The notes under the pieces: generated by a model
What the model was told of the DNA's origin: nothing
Database searches by the model: none
The model's input: the letters and a program-made list of their open reading frames with translations, nothing else
Source of the DNA: Phytoactinopolyspora endophytica
Lineage (GTDB): Bacteria; Actinomycetota; Actinomycetes; Jiangellales; Jiangellaceae
NCBI RefSeq assembly: GCF_004138495.1
Contig: NZ_ML142856.1
Coordinates: 109,209 to 115,059, forward strand
Direction of reading: 5' to 3'
Length of the DNA stretch: 5,851 bases
Made by a program: the position numbers and the translations under genes
In this document: positions 1 to 5,851 of the stretch, in pieces
Layout of the letters: every line of letters begins with the position of its first letter
How positions within the stretch are numbered: the first letter of the stretch is position 1

Positions 1-1
1 C

Positions 2-1126
2 GGACCGGTTCAGCCAGGCGGCTGGACCACGCCTCCCGGGTGGTCATGGCGGCCGCCGGACGCGAAACCAGGAGTGGTGCCGCTGCGCCCGCTCGGCGTG
101 GGCGAGATCCTCGACGGCGCCGTCACCACGATCAGGCGCAACCCGCGGGTGATGCTCGGTCTGTCCGCGGCGGTGGCGATCATCACCCAGCTGATCGGGA
201 TGGCCGTCACCTGGGTGATCCTGGACGACGTCGCCACGCTCGAGGAGATCAACGGGAACCAGGTCACTACGGACGAGGTCCTGGAGGTCCTCGCCAGCAC
301 CCTGGGTGGCCTCGGTGTCCTGCTCTTCGTCACCTGGATCGGAACCGTCTTCCTCACTGGGATGCTGACGGTCGTGGTCGGCCGGGCCGTCATCGGCCAG
401 CACCTCACACTTGCCGAGACCTGGCAGCATGCCAAGCCCCGGCTTCTTCGCCTGTTCGGCCTGACGCTCCTCTACACACTGATCTGGAGCGGTGCCCTCT
501 GGGTGGTGGTCGCCCTCACGGTCTTCCTGGCCGGTGACAGCCCGGACGCGGCGCTGGCCATGCTCTTCCTCGGCGGCCTGGTGGCGGTACTGCTCAGCAT
601 CTGGCTCTACGTGCGTTACTCCCTCGCCACGCCGGCCCTGATGCTCGAGACGGACAGCACCGGCAACGGTCCGCCCGTGCCGATCGGCATCCGCGAGTCA
701 CTGCGCCGCTCCCGGCAGTTGGTCAGCCGATCCTGGTGGCGCGTGTTCGGCATCCTCATCCTGGTCTTCCTCATCATCGTGCTCATCACCCAGGTCGTCA
801 GCATCCCGTTCAGCATTCCGGCGCTCCTTGGCGAGGGCGATATGTTCACCGTCGGCGGCATGTCGTTCGCCGCGCTGGTGCTGAGTACGCTCGGGTCGGT
901 CATCAGCGCCACGATCACCGCGCCGTTCAACGCCGGAGCCACCGCCCTGCTCTACGTAGACCAGCGCATCCGGCGCGAGGCGCTCGACATCGACCTGGCG
1001 CGAGCGGCCGACGTCGAGCTGCCAGGCCGCCCCGGAGCCGGACCCGGTCCTGGACCTGGGCCCGAGCCGGGGCCGGCACCCGGACCTGGAGCCGGACCCG
1101 AGGGGATGCCACCGGGCCCGCGATGA
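2..1126 (+). CDS. Six-helix integral membrane protein (annotated in actinobacteria as glycerophosphoryl diester phosphodiesterase membrane-domain-like), 5' partial
   Basis: The reading frame is open from the window edge, so the true start lies upstream. The first visible codons encode a Pro/Gly/Trp-rich stretch (PGGWTTPPGWSW) that runs directly into KPGVVPLRPLGVGEILDGA, the usual entry to this family. A GTG at 74 is possible but has no properly spaced ribosome binding site. Counting from that GTG, hydrophobic helices lie at about residues 27-50, 77-103, 127-152, 160-181, 222-243 and 263-290. Family-like segments include YVRYSLATPALMLE and APFNAGATALLYVDQRIRRE. The tail from residue 321 is almost only Gly, Pro, Ala and Glu. 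No phosphodiesterase catalytic domain is visible, so the name refers only to the membrane region and enzymatic activity should not be assumed. The stop overlaps the next gene as ATGA. By position it is the integral-membrane partner of the MoxR/DUF58 module; its biochemical role is unknown. Confidence 0.8.
   Translation, partial: GPVQPGGWTTPPGWSWRPPDAKPGVVPLRPLGVGEILDGAVTTIRRNPRVMLGLSAAVAIITQLIGMAVTWVILDDVATLEEINGNQVTTDEVLEVLASTLGGLGVLLFVTWIGTVFLTGMLTVVVGRAVIGQHLTLAETWQHAKPRLLRLFGLTLLYTLIWSGALWVVVALTVFLAGDSPDAALAMLFLGGLVAVLLSIWLYVRYSLATPALMLETDSTGNGPPVPIGIRESLRRSRQLVSRSWWRVFGILILVFLIIVLITQVVSIPFSIPALLGEGDMFTVGGMSFAALVLSTLGSVISATITAPFNAGATALLYVDQRIRREALDIDLARAADVELPGRPGAGPGPGPGPEPGPAPGPGAGPEGMPPGPR
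1034..1120 (+). repeat. Gly-Pro low-complexity tract encoded by degenerate six-base repeats
   Basis: The last roughly 29 codons of the membrane protein are built from degenerate GGNCCN-type units that give GP dipeptides interrupted by A and E. A 13-base direct repeat (ggagccggacccg) occurs at 1034-1046 and again at 1088-1100, consistent with slippage or unequal recombination. With an even number of helices and a cytoplasmic N-terminus, this tail would be cytoplasmic, like the Pro/Gly-rich N-terminal region. It is probably a disordered linker. Confidence 0.75.
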
Positions 1127-1775
1127 TCGGTCACGTCAGCGCCCTCATCGAACTCGACCGCGAGGAGGCACGGGAGCTTGCCCGCGAGGAGCTCTCACAG
1201 CCTGGCTACAATCGTGACGTCTCGCTGCCCGCGCGGATCCTGGAATGGATACTCGAGCAGTTCAACCGCCTGGTCAGCGGCGCCGCGGACGCGATCCCCG
1301 GCGGGTTGGGCACGGTCATCCTGCTGGCCGCGGTGGTGGCCGTCGCCATCCTCGTGGTGCTCCGCACCGGACCGCTTGCCCGGCGCAAGGCCGGAGGAAC
1401 CGCCACTGTCTTCTCCGAGACGCGTCGCACGTCGGCGGAGCACCGGGCCGCGGCGGACGACGCCGCGCGCATTCAGGACTGGACAACCGCGGTGTTGGAG
1501 CGGTTCCGCGCGGTGGCGGTTGTCTTGGAGGAACGCGGCGTCGTCGAGCCACGCTCCGACTGGACCGCGGACGAGCTGGCCCGCCACGCCGGAGAACGCC
1601 TCCCGGACGCCGCGTCCCGGCTCCGGGCCGGAGCTCGGCTCTTCGACCACGTTCACTACGGAGGGCACACCGCCACCTCTGATGATGACGCAGCCATGCG
1701 CGAGCTCGACGATGAAGCCCGGCACGCCCGCCCGCAGACCGCAACGGCATCGGGCCCCAGCCTGGCGGTCCCGCG

Positions 1776-1779
<4 letters not shown>
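1123..1779 (+). CDS. DUF4129 domain-containing single-pass membrane protein
   Basis: This is a 218-residue protein. The start is the ATG in the ATGA overlap with the preceding stop; the next residues (ELDREEARELAREELSQPGY) match the typical opening of actinobacterial DUF4129 proteins, while longer same-frame starts would run deep into the upstream gene. A hydrophobic helix lies at about 62-81, followed by an RRK-rich cytoplasmic side. The DUF4129 domain spans about 115-182, including WTTAVLERFRAVAVVLEERG, the DWTADELARHA segment and the closing FDHVHYGG motif. DUF4129 also occurs at the C-terminus of some transglutaminase-like membrane proteins near MoxR and DUF58 genes; here it stands alone with no transglutaminase. 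There is no good Shine-Dalgarno at proper spacing (a gagggg lies 17 bases upstream), so translation probably depends on coupling to the upstream gene. The molecular function is unknown. It may bridge membrane and cytoplasmic parts of the module (inference). Confidence 0.87.
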
Positions 1780-2953
<1,174 letters not shown>

Positions 2954-2957
<4 letters not shown>

Positions 2958-3946
2958 CCGAAGCACCCAGCGCCCCACCCCACCCGCCAGACCCCGCCGA
3001 GCAGGCCCGGACGTCGCTCAGCGCCCTCCGGGAGGAGGTGGGCAAGGCCGTCGTCGGTCAGGATTCGGTCGTCAGCGGCCTGGTCATCGCGCTGCTTTGT
3101 CGCGGGCACGTGCTGCTCGAGGGGGTACCCGGCGTGGCGAAGACGCTGCTCGTCCGGGCGATAGCGGCGGCATTGGATGTGGAGACGAAGCGGGTCCAGT
3201 TCACCCCCGACCTCATGCCGGGCGACATCACCGGTTCGCTGGTGTACGACGCGAGGACCGCGGAGTTCTCTTTCTCGGCCGGGCCTGTCTTCACCAATCT
3301 GCTGCTGGCCGACGAGATCAACCGCACACCGCCCAAGACCCAGTCGGCGTTGCTGGAGGCGATGGAGGAGCGCCAGGTGTCCGTCGATGGGAGGCCCCGA
3401 GCGCTCCCCGACCCGTTCGTCGTCGCCGCGACGCAGAACCCGATCGAGTACGAGGGCACGTATCCGCTGCCGGAGGCGCAGCTGGACCGCTTCTTGCTGA
3501 AGCTGACGGTGTCCCTGCCGGGTCGCGACGACGAGGTGTCCATCCTGCGGCGGCATGCCGAAGGGTTCGACCCACGAGATCTCGCCGCCGCCGGGCTCCG
3601 GACGGTCGCGTCCCCGTCAGATCTGGAGGCCGGGCGCGCGGCCGTGAGATCGGTGCGGGTCGCGCCGGAGGTCCTCGGGTACATCGTCGACGTCTGTCAG
3701 GCCACGCGTAGCTCGCCATCGGTGCAGCTCGGTGTCTCGCCGCGTGGCGCTACCGCGCTGATGAACACGTCGAGGGCCTGGGCGTGGCTCTCTGGACGGG
3801 ACTACGTCACACCCGACGACGTCAAGGCGCTCGCCGGCCCGACGCTGCGGCACCGGATGACGTTGCGGCCCGAGGCCGAGATGGAAGGCGTCGGCACCGA
3901 TTCGGTGCTGGAGTCCATCCTCGCTACGGTCGCGGTTCCGCGATGA
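2954..3946 (+). CDS. moxR: MoxR-family AAA+ ATPase
   Basis: This is a complete 330-residue cytoplasmic ATPase, the normal length for MoxR. The GTG start overlaps the DUF4350 stop as GTGA and has an excellent Shine-Dalgarno nine bases upstream. After a Pro-rich N-terminus come the AAA_3 core and lid: the VGQD motif (34-37), Walker A GVPGVAKT (57-64), the TPDLMPGDITG segment (84-94), Walker B LLLADE (116-121) followed by INRTPPKTQSALLEAMEE, sensor 1 ATQNP (159-163), and EAQLDRF with the probable arginine finger R179. The C-terminal lid carries sensor 2 SPRGATALM (262-270) and GRDYVTPDDVKALA. All key residues are present. MoxR ATPases act as chaperone-like remodelling machines, often with vWA-domain partners; here the vWA-like partner is the downstream DUF58 protein. 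The position matches mycobacterial moxR2 (Rv3692). The substrate is unknown. Confidence 0.96.
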
Positions 3947-4086
3947 CGTCTCACACCCTCACAGCCGGGTCTGACCAGATGATCATGTTCCCTTTGAGGC
4001 CCCTATCAGGGCTCAAAAGGGAACATGATCTTGATCCCAGCCTCGAGTACGCTGCGCGGGCGCGCAAGAAGGGGGCACCGAACTGA
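3943..4086 (+). CDS. Possible 47-residue coupling ORF between MoxR and DUF58 (doubtful)
   Basis: This small ORF starts at an ATG that overlaps the MoxR stop (ATGA) and stops at a TGA sharing one base with the DUF58 ATG (TGATG). It therefore has the overlap geometry of a translated operon member at both ends. The predicted product begins MTSHTLTAGSDQ and ends RARKKGAPN; it has no recognisable domain, helix or signal. Its middle is the arm-loop-arm of a palindrome, so the peptide is unlikely to be a conserved protein. The junction ccgcgATGA is the same as at the two upstream ATGA overlaps. It may therefore be the relic of an older DUF58 start displaced by an insertion. Translating it would still deliver ribosomes to the DUF58 start. 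I give low weight to a functional peptide and moderate weight to a coupling role. Confidence 0.25.
   Translation: MTSHTLTAGSDQMIMFPLRPLSGLKREHDLDPSLEYAARARKKGAPN
3981..4030. repeat. 50-nt near-perfect palindrome (REP/MITE-like or regulatory hairpin)
   Basis: The arm gatcatgttcccttt (3981-3995) pairs perfectly with aaagggaacatgatc (4016-4030). After a single bulged A (4015) the stem continues with gag/ctc and, past one bulged G, ccc/ggg, leaving a six-base loop (4003-4008). That is 21 pairs in all. The outer arms are about 40% GC, clearly below the surrounding genes, which suggests an inserted repeat unit. No T-run follows on either strand, so a classical intrinsic terminator is unlikely. In the mRNA it would form a stable hairpin between MoxR and DUF58 and could protect the upstream message from 3' decay or lower DUF58 expression. 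Confidence 0.88.
4067..4075 (+). promoter_or_regulatory. Likely Shine-Dalgarno for the DUF58 gene
   Basis: A purine run (agaaggggg) ends ten bases before the ATG at 4086. It supports that ATG over GTG codons at 4089 and 4092. Upstream in the same frame there is a TGA at 4032-4034 and no start codon between it and 4086. DUF58 thus appears to have its own ribosome loading site downstream of the palindrome. Confidence 0.55.
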
Positions 4087-5516
4087 TGGTGGTGTCCGGA
4101 CGCTTGGCGTTGCTGGCCCTGCTGGCCACCGTCGTCGTCGGTGTGACCGCACCGTCGTCGGCGGGTGTCCTGCTGGCGACCGGAGTGCTGCTGGTACTCG
4201 CAGTCTCGGATGCGGCGCTGGCAGGCGCAGTGCGGCCGCTGGGCTTCGCGCGCGGCGGCGACACCACGGTCCGGCTGGGTGAGCAGGCCACCCTCACCCT
4301 CACGGTGCAGAACGACGGCCGGCGCCGGGTACGCGGGGTCCTGCGCGACGCGTGGCCGCCGTCCGCAGGGGTGGCGACGGACCGGTTCGAGGTGGACGTC
4401 CCGCCCGGCGAGCGGCGGACGCTGTCCGTCCGGCTACGACCCACGCGGCGGGGGGACCGCACTGCCGAGCGCGTGGTCGTGCGGTCCATGGGCCCGCTCG
4501 GCCTGGCCGGGCGTCAGGGAGCACACCAGGTCGACTGGTCCGTGCGAGTTCTGCCGCCCTTCCACGCCCGCCGGCATCTGCCGTCCCGGCTGTCCCGCCT
4601 GCGAGACCTGGACGGCCGGTCCGCCGTACTCATCCGAGGCGCCGGCACCGAGTTCGACTCGCTGCGCGAGTACGTCGTCGGCGACGACACCCGCTCGATC
4701 GACTGGCGCGCCACCGCGCGGCGGGGTGACGTCGTTGTCCGCACCTGGCGACCGGAACGCGACCGGCACATCCTGATCGTTCTCGACACCGGCCGGACCT
4801 CCGCCGGCAGGGTGGGCGGCTTGGCCGACCACTCGCAACCGAGCGCGGGGAACGCGGTCGACACCGCGGGCTCGGTCGCCCATGCCGCTGGATCGGTCGC
4901 TCCTGCCGCCGGCTCGGTCGCGCATTCCCCCGGTTCAGTCGCCTCGCCGGTGCACGCTCCTCGCATCGATGCCGCCATGGACGCGGCGCTGCTTCTGGGG
5001 GCCCTTGCGGCACGCGCGGGTGACCGGGTGGACCTGCTGGCCTACGACCGCAGAGTGCGAGCTTCCGTCGAGCGGCCGACCGCGACCGAAGTGCTGCCCA
5101 GGATGGTCAACGCCCTGGCCACGGTCGAGCCGGAGCTGTTGGAGACCGACTACCGTGGCCTCGCGGCCGAGGTCCGCTCCCGGGCCGGTCAGCACGCGTT
5201 CGTCACCATCATCACCAGCATCGACTCCGGCACCGTGGAACACGGCCTGCTGCCCGTGGTCGCTGCGCTGACCGGGCGGCACACCGTGCTGGTCGCATCC
5301 GTCGCGGATCCACGGATCGAAGAGATGGCGCGAGCCAGGGGCGATGCGGCGACGGTCTATGCGGCCGCCGCGGCCGAGCACGACCGGCGCGGGCGCGACG
5401 AGGTGACAGAGCTGCTTCAGCGCCGCGGTGCGCACGTCGTCGACGCCACACCAGACGACCTCCCGCCGGCAGTCGCCGACGCCTACCTCGATCTCAAGGC
5501 CGCAGGGCGCCTCTGA
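4086..5516 (+). CDS. DUF58 (YeaD-like) membrane protein with vWA-like domain
   Basis: This is a 476-residue protein. Two hydrophobic helices at about 5-21 and 27-48 anchor it, followed by a beta-rich region (about 55-160) typical of DUF58 proteins. The DUF58 signature runs over residues 187-212: GTEFDSLREYV, GDDTRSIDW, then RATAR. A vWA-like fold follows: strand HILIVLDTGRTSAG with D234 and T238 in a partial MIDAS-like arrangement, then helix RIDAAMDAALLLGALAARAGDRVDLLAYDRRVRA. About 48 residues (244-291), including five 7-residue repeats, are inserted between that strand and helix, where relatives as I recall them connect directly. Proteins of this family are encoded beside MoxR ATPases and are thought to be their vWA-type partners or substrates. 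Unlike the other operon genes it does not overlap its upstream neighbour; a palindrome lies between. It is followed by a convergent gene, so it ends the operon. Confidence 0.93.
   Translation: MVVSGRLALLALLATVVVGVTAPSSAGVLLATGVLLVLAVSDAALAGAVRPLGFARGGDTTVRLGEQATLTLTVQNDGRRRVRGVLRDAWPPSAGVATDRFEVDVPPGERRTLSVRLRPTRRGDRTAERVVVRSMGPLGLAGRQGAHQVDWSVRVLPPFHARRHLPSRLSRLRDLDGRSAVLIRGAGTEFDSLREYVVGDDTRSIDWRATARRGDVVVRTWRPERDRHILIVLDTGRTSAGRVGGLADHSQPSAGNAVDTAGSVAHAAGSVAPAAGSVAHSPGSVASPVHAPRIDAAMDAALLLGALAARAGDRVDLLAYDRRVRASVERPTATEVLPRMVNALATVEPELLETDYRGLAAEVRSRAGQHAFVTIITSIDSGTVEHGLLPVVAALTGRHTVLVASVADPRIEEMARARGDAATVYAAAAAEHDRRGRDEVTELLQRRGAHVVDATPDDLPPAVADAYLDLKAAGRL
4848..4952 (+). repeat. Five tandem 21-bp repeats (7-residue units) inside the DUF58 vWA-like domain
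   Basis: Five in-frame 21-base units encode GNAVDTA, GSVAHAA, GSVAPAA, GSVAHSP and GSVASPV. The middle three are close in nucleotide sequence, sharing forms of ggctcggtcgc; the outer two are diverged. The tract sits just after the MIDAS-like strand and before the first following helix of the vWA-like fold. It is likely a flexible surface loop made by tandem duplication. Confidence 0.85.
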
Positions 5517-5533
5517 CAGATGTGGTTGCGTTT

Positions 5534-5648
5534 GATGGGTGGTCGAAATTCCTTCTCTCTCTCACGCGGCCGGCGGACGGCTTTCCGTGCTGGTTGCGTC
5601 AGTCTGCCGCCGCCCGAAGATCGGTCGAAGAAATTTCGACCACCGATC
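5534..5648. repeat. Inverted repeat with 22-bp arms in the convergent intergenic region
   Basis: Arms at 5534-5555 and 5627-5648 match at 20 of 22 positions, with a 13-base perfect core (ggtggtcgaaatt and its complement), separated by 71 bases. The right arm also takes part in a local hairpin: gatcgg and tcgaa (5619-5629) pair with ttcga and ccgatc (5635-5648) around the loop gaaat, leaving a three-base bulge. The 115-bp unit could be a small non-autonomous element, a pair of REP-like units or a bidirectional termination region. No target-site duplication is evident at its edges. Confidence 0.6.
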
Positions 5649-5651
5649 CCG

Positions 5652-5678
5652 GCCCTTCTGTTGGGAGGGGCTTGCTTT
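5652..5678 (+). terminator. Possible intrinsic terminator of the operon
   Basis: The segments gcccttc (5652-5658) and gaggggc (5665-5671) can form a seven-pair stem with one G-U pair and a six-base loop, followed directly by ttgcttt. This is the only hairpin plus T-rich tail seen after the DUF58 stop. The T-run is short and interrupted, and the tail overlaps the end of the convergent gene, so the call is tentative. Confidence 0.35.
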
Positions 5679-5851
5679 ACGCGGAGGTCGGAAGGGCATC
5701 GCCGCGGACCGTCTCGTCCAGGTCCCCCACCTCGCCGGCGGCGACGGCTCGCCGGCCGAACACCCAGATATAGCTGAGGAACGCCACTTCGGCGGCGACA
5801 CCGATGGCGATACGGCCCCAGGTGGGCAGGCCGGACGGAGTGACGAACCCC
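5677..5851 (-). CDS. SpoIIM / DUF95-family (stage II sporulation protein M-like) membrane protein, C-terminal fragment
   Basis: Read on the minus strand, the last 57 codons of a gene enter at the right edge and stop at TAA (5677-5679). The fragment begins GFVTPSGLPTWGRIAIGV, continues through a hydrophobic helix (about VAAEVAFLSYIWVF) and GRRAVAAGEVGDLDE, and ends in a short polar tail. The FVTPSGLPTW segment before a final helix, then GRRA..AGE.GDLD, is what I recognise as the C-terminus of actinobacterial SpoIIM-like proteins. The convergent orientation next to DUF58 also matches Rv3694c in M. tuberculosis. Despite the name, these homologues occur in non-sporulating bacteria, and a membrane-remodelling or module-linked role is inferred only from conserved neighbourhood. 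The start and most of the protein are outside the window. Confidence 0.78.
   Translation of the reverse strand, partial: GFVTPSGLPTWGRIAIGVAAEVAFLSYIWVFGRRAVAAGEVGDLDETVRGDALPTSA

Noticed and set aside
736..1122. N-terminal extension of the DUF4129 gene into the upstream gene
   Set aside because: The frame is open here but overlaps the coding region of the membrane protein by hundreds of bases and encodes Arg/His-rich shadow sequence; the family-like protein begins at the ATG at 1123.
3784..3942. Upstream part of the frame leading into the 47-codon ORF
   Set aside because: It overlaps the conserved sensor 2 and lid region of MoxR in another frame; only the part from the ATG at 3943 has a gene-like overlap position.
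3981..4030. Palindrome as a classical intrinsic terminator
   Set aside because: No T-rich tail follows the stem on either strand and a same-operon gene begins 55 bases downstream.
4848..4952. Tandem units in DUF58 as a CRISPR-like array
   Set aside because: The units are contiguous 21-base in-frame repeats without spacers, inside a coding domain.
5520..5801. Short ORFs of about 80 codons on both strands in the 3' intergenic region
   Set aside because: They overlap each other, the inverted repeat and the SpoIIM-like fragment; none has a ribosome binding site or recognisable sequence.

Overview
The window is GC-rich throughout, with G/C-ending codons, and carries tightly packed genes that overlap by four bases. 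Together with the protein families present, this points to a high-GC actinobacterium; the genus cannot be told from the sequence. The gene order matches, from memory, the Mycobacterium tuberculosis Rv3689-Rv3695 neighbourhood, in which moxR2 is Rv3692. That is a membrane protein, DUF4129, DUF4350, MoxR ATPase and DUF58 on one strand, followed by a convergent SpoIIM/DUF95-family gene.

Layout: (1) 2-1126 (+), the 3' part of a six-helix membrane protein whose start lies left of the window. (2) 1123-1779 (+), a single-pass DUF4129 protein. (3) 1776-2957 (+), a two-pass DUF4350 protein with an extracytoplasmic domain carrying an Asp-Gly repeat. (4) 2954-3946 (+), a MoxR-type AAA+ ATPase. (5) 3947-4085, a short gap with a striking AT-rich 50-nt palindrome, spanned by a 47-codon ORF that touches both neighbours. 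(6) 4086-5516 (+), a DUF58 membrane protein with a vWA-like domain that contains a 21-bp tandem-repeat insertion. (7) 5517-5676, a convergent intergenic region with an inverted repeat and a possible terminator. (8) 5677-5851 (-), the last 57 codons of a SpoIIM/DUF95-family membrane protein. There is no gene-free stretch above 300 bases and no promoter is recognisable; the operon promoter should lie upstream of the window.

The likely working model is a membrane-associated MoxR chaperone/remodelling module. The soluble AAA+ ATPase would act with the DUF58 protein (vWA-like domain, membrane-anchored), while the DUF4129, DUF4350 and six-helix proteins form the envelope-embedded part. The module is conserved, but to my knowledge no defined substrate is known. 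The locus-specific oddities are low-complexity repeat tracts in three of the five operon proteins, and a palindromic element that appears to have broken the four-base overlap pattern exactly between MoxR and DUF58.
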